Of a stretch of 64,000 nucleotides of DNA, positions 45,257 through 56,400 are shown piece by piece. Positions within the stretch are counted from its first letter, which is position 1, and every line of letters begins with the position of its first letter. Under the pieces are notes generated by a model. That model made no database searches, was not told where the DNA came from, and saw nothing but the letters and a program-made list of their open reading frames with translations. Made by a program: the position numbers and the translations under genes. This stretch comes from Bacteroidota bacterium (lineage in GTDB: Bacteria; Bacteroidota; Ignavibacteria; Palsa-1295): the NCBI GenBank assembly GCA_021324735.1, contig JAJPIO010000018.1:186001-250000 (forward strand). Reading direction: 5' to 3'.

Positions 45257-45925
45257 TTACATTCGGTTGGGCATTCTAATTACTGCGCCATTTACCGACT
45301 TCCCAGGCTCACTGGTGAGGAAAAAACACATGGCCGCCATGTCCTCTGGCGGCGTCCATTTTGAAAAATCGTCCGGGTTGCCCCACTCCTCATTTCCCTT
45401 CGATCGAATGATCGTTGGCACCAGACAATTGGCAGTGATGCCGCTCGACTTGCCTTCCTCAGCGATCACTCTCGTAAGAGCAATAACACCAGCTTTGGAG
45501 GCAACGTATCCACCTTTCCTGGCTGAAGGGTCGAGCGCCGATTCTGCTCCGATCGACACTATTGCGCCTCCTTTGTCCATCAGTTTCAACGCCTGCTTAG
45601 CCGAAACAAAAAAGCTGACGAGATTGAGATCGAGCAAAGCTCGAAAATCATCCACCGAAGTTTCTGCTACGGGTTTCCACGAACGGATACCTCCAACAGT
45701 GGCTACCAGGGCGTCAGGCACCCCCATCTCACTCGCGGCCTTTTGGAATGCTTCTTCTGTACTTGATTCACTCGTTATGTCTACTGCATAGAATCGGTAT
45801 TGTTTACTGGTAAAAGAATCATCCGAATACGAAAATCCGGCAACGCTCCAGCCTGCATTCAAATAATGCGAGCGAATTGCACTGCCGAGAGCACCCGTTG
45901 AACCCGTAAGGAAAAGAGTAGGCAT
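45257..45925 (-). CDS. Short-chain dehydrogenase/reductase (SDR)
   Basis: A 222-residue protein. The cofactor loop is TGSTGALG, with VDITSE after strand 3, VATVGG (NAG-equivalent), SIGAESA (Ser) and YVASK (YxxxK: Tyr and Lys of the catalytic set). An NAD(P)-dependent oxidoreductase; substrate unknown. It lies 37 bases upstream of yqeY on the same strand, so it probably belongs to this operon, and is 121 bases from the end of the thiamine operon. Confidence 0.9.
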   Translation of the reverse strand: MPTLFLTGSTGALGSAIRSHYLNAGWSVAGFSYSDDSFTSKQYRFYAVDITSESSTEEAFQKAASEMGVPDALVATVGGIRSWKPVAETSVDDFRALLDLNLVSFFVSAKQALKLMDKGGAIVSIGAESALDPSARKGGYVASKAGVIALTRVIAEEGKSSGITANCLVPTIIRSKGNEEWGNPDDFSKWTPPEDMAAMCFFLTSEPGKSVNGAVIRMPNRM

Positions 45926-46046
45926 GACTCACCCATAAACGAAGACCCTGGGCGGAGCGTTTTCACCGAGCGCTAATTTATTGCTCTCTTTCGCTCGCCG
46001 CTAATATATGCACTAAGCTATTTAAAGGCGAGCTAACAACGTAGCT

Positions 46047-47114
46047 TCAGGGACGCGCCTTCATTCCGCCATGAATACTCTTGGCGCGAATACCTTGCGA
46101 GCGAAGCAATGCTGCAGCCGTCAGGCTGCGTGAACCGCTGGCGCAAACAATGCAAAACTCTTGCACCGGCAATTCGCCTAATTTTGAAAGCAATGTACCG
46201 AGCGGTATCAACCTACCTCCTGAGGGCAAAGAGGCATTCTCCCACTCTTCACGAACATCTATAAGCGGCATGCCGGATTTAAGAAAGTCAGGCCACGTAG
46301 TCTCCAGGGCGTTATCCGTACAAGTATCGAAGTCGTAGGAATCGAGAAGTCGGCGTTCATCATGAGGTTTACCGCAAAGCGAACACATCGAATCGCGTTT
46401 CACCTTGATCTCTCGGAAGTGACCTTTCAAAGCATTGTAAAGTAAGAGCCGGCCCGTGAGTGGCTCTCCAATTTCGGCAATGATCTTCACCGTTTCCATC
46501 GCCATCATTGTACCCATGACACCAGCCAACGCGCCAATGACCCCAGCCTGGGCACACGAAGGAACGCTCTCAGGTGCAGGCGGCTCCGGAAACAGACAAC
46601 GATAGCATGGCCCATCCTTATAATTAAGGACCACTACTTGACCTTCGAACCGAAGGATTGAAGCCGAGACAAGAGGCACGCCCAGGATCGAGCATGCATC
46701 GTTGACAAGATACCGTGTTGAAAAATTATCCGAGCCGTCCAACACGACATCGTAGCTGCGAATGATCTCAAGAACGTTGCTGCGAGTAAGCCGCTCGTTG
46801 ATGCCTTCAACGGTAATATTGGAATTAGCTTCGGACAGCTTCTCGCTTGCCAGTAATGCCTTCGAACTGCCGGCATCGTTCTCGCCGTAGATGATCTGCC
46901 GGTGAAGATTCGAAACCGCTACTTTATCGTCGTCAATAATTCCGATCGTACCGATGCCCATCGCAGCAAGATAGAGTGCTGCAGGCGAACCGAGCCCGCC
47001 CGCTCCAACAATAAGCACTTTGGCGGATTTCAGATGCTCCTGTCCTTCCGTACCAAACTCCTCGAGAATGATTTGACGCGAATACCGCTCGCGCTCCTTA
47101 GCTGATAGCGACAT
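46047..47114 (-). CDS. thiF: ThiF/MoeB-type adenylyltransferase with C-terminal rhodanese domain
   Basis: A 355-residue protein. Residues 1-~245 are an E1-like domain (GAGGLGSPAALYLAAMG nucleotide loop, NLHRQIIY, a zinc site with CYRC and CSLC). The C-terminal ~90 residues are a rhodanese domain with Cys in CASGSRS. It adenylates the ThiS C-terminus, and the rhodanese domain probably delivers sulfur as a persulfide to form the thiocarboxylate. The start overlaps thiE by 17 bases. It is the last gene of the operon. Confidence 0.93.
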   Translation of the reverse strand: MSLSAKERERYSRQIILEEFGTEGQEHLKSAKVLIVGAGGLGSPAALYLAAMGIGTIGIIDDDKVAVSNLHRQIIYGENDAGSSKALLASEKLSEANSNITVEGINERLTRSNVLEIIRSYDVVLDGSDNFSTRYLVNDACSILGVPLVSASILRFEGQVVVLNYKDGPCYRCLFPEPPAPESVPSCAQAGVIGALAGVMGTMMAMETVKIIAEIGEPLTGRLLLYNALKGHFREIKVKRDSMCSLCGKPHDERRLLDSYDFDTCTDNALETTWPDFLKSGMPLIDVREEWENASLPSGGRLIPLGTLLSKLGELPVQEFCIVCASGSRSLTAAALLRSQGIRAKSIHGGMKARP

Positions 47115-47727
47115 TCTGCTTCTCCAATATTTTTACAAACTCGCTCACTACCATTCTCGGGTTTTTAGCCTGTGAAATTGCGCTAATTACTGCCACGCCA
47201 CCAAGGACCGACACAGCGATCTCTCTGACGTTAGTGCTAGTAATTCCACCGATCGCGATTACCGGAAGAGATACTGCGGCTGTAACCGCACTCAATTCAG
47301 AAACCGTGCGTGGAGGCGTTTGCTTCTCTTTAGAGCGAGTCGGAAACATGTGACCAAAACCGAGATAATTTGCACCTCTGCGTTCGGCGGCCAAGGCCTC
47401 CTCAACATTTGAAGTTGAGGCGCCAATGATCATATCCGCTCCAAGTAACTCACGCGCCGCTTCAATAGGCAGATCATCTTGTCCTAAGTGCACTCCATTG
47501 GCACCAACAGCGAGTGCAATATCGGCGCGATCGTTTATTATAAAGGTCGTACGATGCAGGACATTGCGGAGGGAGTCAGCGATCTTAATAATTTCCCCTG
47601 TTGGCAGCGTCTTTTCGCGGAGTTGCACGACCGCTGCGCCTTCCTCTTCAGCAATTCGTGCAAGTTCAAGAAGGCGTACTCGTTCAAGACCACCCAAGAT
47701 CACGTGCAGACCGATTACATTCTTCAT
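47098..47727 (-). CDS. thiE: Thiamine-phosphate synthase
   Basis: A 209-residue TIM barrel. It has [33 protein letters not shown] and GFGHMFPTRSKE, the ThiE set that binds HMP-PP and the thiazole phosphate. It joins the two halves into thiamine phosphate. GxHLGQ identifies ThiE rather than TenI. It starts 4 bases inside the tenI end (ATGA type) and ends 17 bases inside thiF. Confidence 0.95.
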   Translation of the reverse strand: MKNVIGLHVILGGLERVRLLELARIAEEEGAAVVQLREKTLPTGEIIKIADSLRNVLHRTTFIINDRADIALAVGANGVHLGQDDLPIEAARELLGADMIIGASTSNVEEALAAERRGANYLGFGHMFPTRSKEKQTPPRTVSELSAVTAAVSLPVIAIGGITSTNVREIAVSVLGGVAVISAISQAKNPRMVVSEFVKILEKQNVAIS

Positions 47728-48320
47728 AGAGAGCCAAGCACCTCCTTGTACTCATGCAAACGCTCTGAGATATTCGAAGCCTGGAGCAGGTCCCGGATCG
47801 CCGCGACACCCCATGCACCCTGCTCAATACATTGTCTGGCACGTTCCGGAGTCATACCGCCTACTGCAAAGACCGGAAGCTTCACCGCACTTACAATTTC
47901 TTTGAGGGCTTTCAATCCCTTCGTCTCTTTTAGAGGCGTTTCAAAGACAGGACCGAAGAGAAGAAAGTCAGCGCCACCTTCTTCTGCTTCCTGGGCTGTG
48001 CGAGCAGAATGGACGCTGGCTCCGACCAATAGATTGGAAAAGGATGATTTCAGCCTCTTGGGCGACCAGCTATTTTCTGGCAAATGAATACCCCATGCGC
48101 CTGAACTCACAGCTATATCCGCTCGATCATTTATAAACAGCTGGCATTCTGACGCCGCGGAGCGAATACCACTTGCAAGTTCGAATAAGCTCTTGCCCGG
48201 CAAATCCTTTTCACGAAGTTGAAACGCTCGAAGTCCAGCCTTCGAAGCTTGTGTAACAAATTCCGGTATGTCCGGCACAAGCTTTCGGTCGCTGATCGCA
48301 TACAGCTTGAAATCAAGCAT
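47724..48320 (-). CDS. tenI: ThiE-like protein, probably TenI thiazole tautomerase
   Basis: A 198-residue TIM barrel of the ThiE/TenI superfamily. [17 protein letters not shown] are shared with ThiE, but the thiazole-site reads GIHLPENS where ThiE has GVHLGQDD. HLPxNS is the TenI type, which isomerises the thiazole carboxylate-phosphate tautomer. This split from the adjacent true ThiE supports a tautomerase role. It overlaps thiG by 8 bases. Confidence 0.85.
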   Translation of the reverse strand: MLDFKLYAISDRKLVPDIPEFVTQASKAGLRAFQLREKDLPGKSLFELASGIRSAASECQLFINDRADIAVSSGAWGIHLPENSWSPKRLKSSFSNLLVGASVHSARTAQEAEEGGADFLLFGPVFETPLKETKGLKALKEIVSAVKLPVFAVGGMTPERARQCIEQGAWGVAAIRDLLQASNISERLHEYKEVLGSL

Positions 48321-49092
48321 GCGAAATCATTCCACCGATCGGACTTGACCGCTCCGCGAGCAATCGCTCGGGGATACGTCCCGCAAGACGCGCCGTGCGG
48401 CCTGCTTCAACCGCGAGCTTCATCGCGCGCGCCATCTTCACTGGATGCTCCGCGCACGAGATCGCAGTGTTAAGCAAAATTCCATCGGCCCCTAATTCCA
48501 TTGCCTGCGCGGCATGGGAAGCCGTACCAATACCGGCATCGATGATCATTGGTATCGAGACTAGTTCTCGAATGATCGAGATGTTCGCAGGATTACGAAT
48601 ACCGCCTCCTGAACCAATGGGAGCACCGAGTGGCATAACCGACGCACAGCCCATGTCGGCAAGTTTGCGAGCCGTTACGGGATCATCGTTCGTATATGGC
48701 ATTACGATAAACCCAAGGTTCACAAGCTGCGATGCGGCTTTAAGAAGCTCCGGTACATCGGGCATGAGCGTTTCATCGTCGCCAATAACCTCGAGCTTGA
48801 TCCAACTGGTCTCGAGTGCTTCACGGGCGAGTTCTGCAACGAGTACCGCTTCTTTTGCCGTATAGCAGCCAGCCGTATTCGGAAGGATATGAAACGCTCC
48901 GCTCTTGAGCAATCCAAGAATACTCTCACTCGAGTTATCCTGCAAGTTATAGCGCCGCACGGCTACCGTAACCATCTCGGTCCCGCTGGCAGCGATGGAC
49001 TCGAGCATCGTTTCCGGGTTCGGGTAGCGTGCTGTCCCCAGGATCAACCGTGAAGTCAATACTCGATCTGCGATCTTTAAAACATCTTCCAT
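48313..49092 (-). CDS. thiG: Thiazole synthase ThiG
   Basis: A 259-residue TIM barrel. It has [37 protein letters not shown] with the Schiff-base Lys, [17 protein letters not shown] and [21 protein letters not shown]. It builds the thiazole from DXP, the glycine imine and ThiS thiocarboxylate. It follows thiS after 2 bases. Confidence 0.97.
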   Translation of the reverse strand: MEDVLKIADRVLTSRLILGTARYPNPETMLESIAASGTEMVTVAVRRYNLQDNSSESILGLLKSGAFHILPNTAGCYTAKEAVLVAELAREALETSWIKLEVIGDDETLMPDVPELLKAASQLVNLGFIVMPYTNDDPVTARKLADMGCASVMPLGAPIGSGGGIRNPANISIIRELVSIPMIIDAGIGTASHAAQAMELGADGILLNTAISCAEHPVKMARAMKLAVEAGRTARLAGRIPERLLAERSSPIGGMISHA

Positions 49093-49094
49093 AA

Positions 49095-49307
49095 TTATCC
49101 TCCCTGTACCGCTTTTACGATCTCGATACTATCACCGTCTTTTAGCTCGTGCTCCGACCACCGCGATTTCGAAACTACGGAGTCATTCACTGCAATAGCA
49201 ATACCGCGACTCTCCTGGGAAAGCGACAGCTCGGTAAGCAATTCGGAGATCGATCTTGCTTTTACAAACTTGGTTTCACCACTTATCTTAAGACCAATCG
49301 GGCTCAT
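49095..49307 (-). CDS. thiS: Sulfur carrier protein ThiS
   Basis: A 70-residue ubiquitin-like protein that ends in QGG, the Gly-Gly that is adenylated by ThiF and converted to thiocarboxylate. [27 protein letters not shown] is typical. It overlaps thiO by 4 bases. Confidence 0.95.
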   Translation of the reverse strand: MSPIGLKISGETKFVKARSISELLTELSLSQESRGIAIAVNDSVVSKSRWSEHELKDGDSIEIVKAVQGG

Positions 49308-50425
49308 AGAACCGCTCCTGCAGTGGAAACGAAATGAGTTTGAGTATGTCTATGCTTCAATATCGCCTCCGTTACCTTCTTCGCTGCTAATGGCATCATC
49401 AAAATACCGTGGCGATAATGTCCGGTGGCATAGTACAGACCGTTGGTCTCTGAATCGCCCACGATCGGTCGATGATCCTTTGTCGCAGGACGGAAGCTGG
49501 CCATTAACTCTTCGATCTCTAATTCGAAGACTGCCGGGAATACATCCCACGCATAATGCAATAGCTCCATAACTGGCCCCGCGGTAACGCGTTTGTCATA
49601 ACCCACCTCTTCCGAAGTTGCACCTACGAGCAAGCGGCCGTCATCCTTCGGCACGATATAAACTCGCGGCGTTCGGATCGGCTGCTTCAGTTTTGCAAAT
49701 GGCTGTATACGTAGACCGATAACTTGTCCTTTAACAGGACGAATGCTAAGATTTGGCCACAAGCCGCCGACCTTTGAAGACCAAGCGCCTGCTGCTACCG
49801 TGATGCTCGATGCTTCGTGCTCAACATCACCACATAATACGGCAACCGCTCGGCCATTCCGTATCACAATTTCCGAGACTGGCTCTTGCTCATGAAGCGT
49901 GCCGCCGCGATTTCGAAACGCCTGCCGGAGCGCCAATACCAATTTGCGATTATTGATCTGGGCATCCTTTGCCAGCCACATCGCTGACTTTACTTTGGCG
50001 CTTAAGAGTGGTTCTCGCTCGCGTGCTTCTTCACCAGTGATAAGTTCGACCGGCACACCTTCGCGCTTGCGAAATTCAAATTGGCGATGAAGTTCGCGTA
50101 CCTCGTCGGCATTGGTAGCAAGCATCATCGTGCCGCAATTGTCGATCGCCGGAGCAACGTCACCTGCATCCTCGCGTAATTCATTGAGAAGCAAAGGATA
50201 GAGATTGAGGCTTTCGACCCCCTCTTCATAGACGTCCATATCCTCGAAGCCGGCTTCGGCGCGCGGGCAGAGCATACCGCCCGCAACCCACGCAGCCCCC
50301 GAACGACCAGCTTCACCGGCCTCAAAAATTTCGACCTGCTCTATACCATTTCGTAATAGCTTCCAGCCAACGGCGAGTCCCATAATGCCGCCGCCAACGA
50401 CGATGTGTGGTTTTGATCGATGCAT
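49304..50425 (-). CDS. thiO: Glycine oxidase ThiO
   Basis: A 373-residue FAD oxidoreductase. The dinucleotide loop VVGGGIMGLAVGWKL is near the N-terminus, and a DAO-type end holds GATSEEVGYDKRVT and RPATKDHRPIVGDSETNGLYYATGHYRHGI. It makes the iminoacetate needed by ThiG from glycine and O2, giving H2O2. Its presence in place of ThiH means an oxygen-using thiazole route. It lies 19 bases after thiC. Confidence 0.94.
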   Translation of the reverse strand: MHRSKPHIVVGGGIMGLAVGWKLLRNGIEQVEIFEAGEAGRSGAAWVAGGMLCPRAEAGFEDMDVYEEGVESLNLYPLLLNELREDAGDVAPAIDNCGTMMLATNADEVRELHRQFEFRKREGVPVELITGEEAREREPLLSAKVKSAMWLAKDAQINNRKLVLALRQAFRNRGGTLHEQEPVSEIVIRNGRAVAVLCGDVEHEASSITVAAGAWSSKVGGLWPNLSIRPVKGQVIGLRIQPFAKLKQPIRTPRVYIVPKDDGRLLVGATSEEVGYDKRVTAGPVMELLHYAWDVFPAVFELEIEELMASFRPATKDHRPIVGDSETNGLYYATGHYRHGILMMPLAAKKVTEAILKHRHTQTHFVSTAGAVL

Positions 50426-50444
50426 TGTTATTATTGACGCATTG

Positions 50445-52397
<1,953 letters not shown>

Positions 52398-53249
52398 TTA
52401 AAGCTGCTCATGAGAGAGTTCAAGTTGCGGGTGTTGAAAAATTGCTCGGCCCGAGCCGACCGCCACGGCGGCGTCGATCATCGACGAAATAAATTCTTTA
52501 GAAAGGTGAATAGCCTCACGCAGTGAATATCCTTTTGCGAGCAGGCTCGCGATAGAAGCAGAAAGCAGGCATCCGGTGCCATGTACGCTCTTCGCCCTGC
52601 GAGGCGATGAAAACCATACGACTTCACTGCCATCATAAAACAGATCATCCGAATACTCACCACTGGCGTGCCCACCTTTGATCAAGATATTCTTTACGCC
52701 GCAATCATACAATGCTTTTGCTGCAGCAATAATATTCTCTTCGGAGTTCAGAGAAATACCTGTTAGTAATGATGCTTCTCCTAAGTTGGGAGTAACGATC
52801 GTGCAGTGAGGCAAAAGCTTTGTCTTCAACTTCTCTATGGCCTCACCCTCCAAAAATGGAATTCCGTTAGAAGAGGCAATGATGGGATCCAGTATGATCG
52901 GAACAGCTGTCTCTTTCGCAAAGCGGGCCACAACGTCCACCGCATCCATTGATAACATTCCGATCTTAACTGCATCCATTGGAATATCTCTTCGAAGTAC
53001 CTGCAACTGCTCGGCGATCGTAAAGGCTTCGACAGGATTGGTAGAAAATACTCCAGAAGTGTTCTGAACCGTTACAGCAGTAACAACGCTCAGTCCATAG
53101 ACGCCAAAGTACTGGAATGTCTTGATGTCCGAGGTGATGCCAGCACCACCCGTTGGGTCGTGACCTGCGATCGTAAGAACGATACGCGGACGCTCGACTA
53201 TGCGGCCGTTCGAATTGGAGGAGATTGGAAGCTCTTGGGTAGGATACAT
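52398..53249 (-). CDS. thiD: HMP/HMP-phosphate kinase ThiD
   Basis: A 283-residue ribokinase-fold kinase with TIAGHDPTGGAGITSDIKTFQ, QNTSGV, VKIGMLSMD and VHGTGCLLSASIASLLAKG (catalytic GTGC). It phosphorylates HMP twice to HMP-PP. The frame extends to a GTG at 53264, but that lies inside the conserved 3' part of the TPP riboswitch. The ATG at 53247-53249, 5 bases beyond the riboswitch P1 helix, is the real start. It is the first gene of the operon. Confidence 0.95.
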   Translation of the reverse strand: MYPTQELPISSNSNGRIVERPRIVLTIAGHDPTGGAGITSDIKTFQYFGVYGLSVVTAVTVQNTSGVFSTNPVEAFTIAEQLQVLRRDIPMDAVKIGMLSMDAVDVVARFAKETAVPIILDPIIASSNGIPFLEGEAIEKLKTKLLPHCTIVTPNLGEASLLTGISLNSEENIIAAAKALYDCGVKNILIKGGHASGEYSDDLFYDGSEVVWFSSPRRAKSVHGTGCLLSASIASLLAKGYSLREAIHLSKEFISSMIDAAVAVGSGRAIFQHPQLELSHEQL

Positions 53250-53254
53250 TTTCG

Positions 53255-53339
53255 CTTTCCCCACGCTGGCATTATCCAGATCAGGTCCTCGGGTATATTC
53301 TCAGCCAAGAGCGTTTCTCTTAAGCACCCCGATCGAAAG
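53255..53339 (-). promoter_or_regulatory. TPP riboswitch (THI element)
   Basis: The minus strand contains the conserved THI pattern: GGGGTGC, GGCTGAGAATATACCC, then ACCTGATCTGGATAATGCC and AGCGTGGGGAA. P1 is closed by CTTTC (53335-53339) with GAAAG (53255-53259). The thiD ATG is only 5 bases beyond P1, with GGGG (53259-53262) as a possible ribosome site 9 bases before it. TPP binding should stop translation directly, with no separate expression platform. Confidence 0.95.
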
Positions 53340-53380
53340 TTGTGAGTGATAAACGGGTCGCTTATCTAAAGAATGCCCGC

Positions 53381-53449
53381 CTATTGGATTTTCAGGAAAA
53401 TCCTTATTGGATTCTTAGGAGAATGCTTATTGGATCTTCAAGCGAACAT
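53381..53449. repeat. Three 23-bp imperfect tandem repeats across the sprA stop
   Basis: Copies at 53381-53403, 53404-53426 and 53427-53449 share the core TATTGGAT. Copies 1 and 2 match at 18 of 23 positions, and copies 2 and 3 at 15. Copy 3 is the sprA 3' end with its TAA. Copy 1 contains a palindrome GGATTTTC-AG-GAAAATCC at 53386-53403. No U-tract follows it, so a terminator role is doubtful. Confidence 0.75.
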
Positions 53450-56400
53450 CGAATCCTGCTTCGATAAGGCGCGTCGGAGGGCTGATAAGTCCGCTGGCTG
53501 CCGGCGTCGTACGCTCGTAGCGGTAGAACGCTTCCATCGTAAGCTGGGAGCTGACATCGTAGCGGACGCGCGGCTCGATCGTCGTCTTGGTGAGTCCGCC
53601 GTTACTGATGCCGTCGGCACCTACCTGATCGATCGACCAGAAATTGTAATAGCTATCGGCCGAGATCGTTTGGCTAAGGGTGAAGCTTGCACCAAATTGA
53701 TTTTTAAGGTTGAGCTTGAAGAACGGTATGGAAAGACCTTCGCGAGTGAAGTTCGCGGTAATACCGAACGTTGTTGAAAGTCGCTTAGTAATACGCGTCG
53801 AGGCATAGTCAGCGGCCCACTCCGTTTGAGTATCATAGTTGAGGCTCGAGGTCAGTCGTCCACCCCACAATTTATCCCACGACATATCGAATGCGATAAG
53901 CGGACGGAATCCGTAGACGATCGTTTGCAGCGATGTAAGCGTCAAAGAGTCGCCAGGGTCCTGCCTAAACGAGCGGCGATACGTACCGTTGTATGCATTA
54001 CGAATACTCGCATGATCGGCAAAGCTGAAGAACGGCAGCTTTTCAAGACCAGACCAGCTAAACGAATAGTTAAGCCGTGGCAAATACTCACGGAGCATAC
54101 TAGTAAAGAGTGGAAGCGTTTCGAATCCTTGCATGAACGCCTCGCGCTCGATACGATTATGCACTTCCGGCGCTAGCGAATCGCGAGCATTCTGATAATT
54201 AACTAGATTGCGGCCTTCTGCCGCTGCTTCCGCATCAACTTTTTCTTTATAGAGTTCGCCCACTCGTATGATCCCGCTCTGCAATACGCTCGAACCAATG
54301 AACGGGAGCGGTGGGATCGAGAAGAACGTACGTGAGACATCGCCACCCTTCGCTGCATACATGAGCGAATCCTGACCGAAGCTATTGATATGGAGAGCAT
54401 CATGCTCATCATAGCCGAACGAGACTTTCCAGTTCAGGTTGATCGAAGCGCCGTTCCATAAGGGGCGGCTCGTCGAGAGTTCAAAGTTATTTGTCTCGTT
54501 GAACGCATCAGTTACATCGGTCGAACCACCGAACGGATCGGCAGCGCGAAGACCATGTCGTACCGAGAACGACAGGAATGGAAATGTCGGAAGCCAATGG
54601 AAGAGTAAACGACCAGCGGGATCAGTAATGAGCCCTAACTGATACGCACGTGAGGGTCCATTCTGATCGTCCTCGGGCGCGAAAAATCCGCGAGCAAGGA
54701 AGTTCGTAATGCCCGACCCTGTCCCGGCAAGCGCATTATTCAAACTCGAATTCGTCTGCGTAAAATTGAACCGCGTACCGTTCCAATCGAAGAGCGGCTT
54801 TTGAATGATATCCTGAGCCAGCTCTTTAAGTGTGATCGGCGGCTTCGATTCTGCCATTTCCGTGGGCACTTCTACTGGCGGCGCCTCCGGCGTAATGACC
54901 GTATCGACGACAAACTCGCGATCGGGCATACCGGCTGTACCAACACCACGGCTGTGTACTTTGCCGACCGTATCCAGTGGCGCTGTTACTGCCGGACGGT
55001 GAAGAGTATCCGTAATGTACTTATTACGTCCGAGAGGATTCGGTTGCATTTGCGGGCGCATCTCTTCTCCACGCTCCACTGGATTACGAGGTTCGTTACG
55101 TGGACGCGGCATCGGCGACTCGCGCTCCTCTGCGCCATGCTCTGGAATTTCTTCCGGCACCATACCGAGCTGCGTACGATCCCGGCCACGAACCCCACGC
55201 TGCGGCTGCTCCTCTGCCACCGGCTTACCGAATAGCATCACGCCCAGATCGCGTACGTTAAGTTCAAGTCCCGTAGTAATAGTATTATTCCATGCTCCCT
55301 GCTTGGCATTCTGCAGGTTCGTTTGTGCATTCAGCCACCGGTACTCAACACGATAATCGAACACAGGCCGCACCAATTTTTCGAGACCGAACAAGCCCGG
55401 CAAGCGTGGGAATGTGCTCATGTGAAGCTTCTGGCTTGCATTGTAATCAACGCCTGGCCGAACGAGCGCGCCATCTTTGAAAAAGATATCGCGCATAATA
55501 TCGCTCACATTACGCTGGTAATAATAGATGCTATCGTAGTTATAGATCGGATTCCCGTTCGCATCCAGTGTTGTCGGCTGATTGAACTGGCCGTAGGTTT
55601 CGAGGCCAGCAAGATTGCTCGAGACGTCGAGCGAATAATCGAAGTTCGGCGAAAGCATACCACCTTCGAACGGCTTCCAATTGATCTGCATACCACGCGT
55701 TGCCGTGAATACACGGTTGATGAGCGGCACCCGGCTCCTCAAAACATCCAACGTATCTTCTGTTGTAGATCCTTCTGGAGGAAGCGTGAGCGTTGTGATC
55801 CTGCTTAACTGATGGTCGCGGCCACGAGTAGCAGCAACGGCAAAGGAGACGTTATTCGGTAATAAGTTTACGGTCCAATTGGCATAGGGACCGATCAGGA
55901 TCGTTGTATTCCCAAACCATCGGAATGGAGTGAGCCCAAGACCAGGCAATTGCGGCAGTGAATACCGTGCGGAAGCCGTCCACGACCACGTTCGATCGAA
56001 CTCGAGCTGTGGCGAGCGCAAGAATGCCTCTCCATAGCCGAAGCCAAACGTCAGGCGATTAACAAGCGCAGGAATAAGAAAGAACGTACCCGGAAAGCGA
56101 AGTTCGATATCACTGAGACCAATAGAATTCTTGATCTGCAGCGTCTCATTATTGACATTGAGTGAATCGATAATGGCCTGCTTTTGCGTCGCGTTTAGGG
56201 TATCAGTGGCATTCACTGCCGCGATCGCGTCATCGAGCGCGACATCCGTATTAACGATATACTTTGGACGCAGGATCGACTCCGCGTGCGAAATGGTGAG
56301 CGGCAATTTCGATTGCTTATCCTCCATCCATTTCGGTAGCAGCTTCTCCATCGAGAATTCGCCAGTGACGTTCCAATTAATGTTGGTTGAGCGAGTGGTA

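Noticed and set aside
53262-53264. GTG start for thiD
   Set aside because: It lies within the conserved 3' part of the TPP riboswitch; the ATG at 53249 is better placed.
53386-53403. Intrinsic terminator for sprA
   Set aside because: The palindrome is AT-rich with a 2-base loop and no U-tract in the minus direction.
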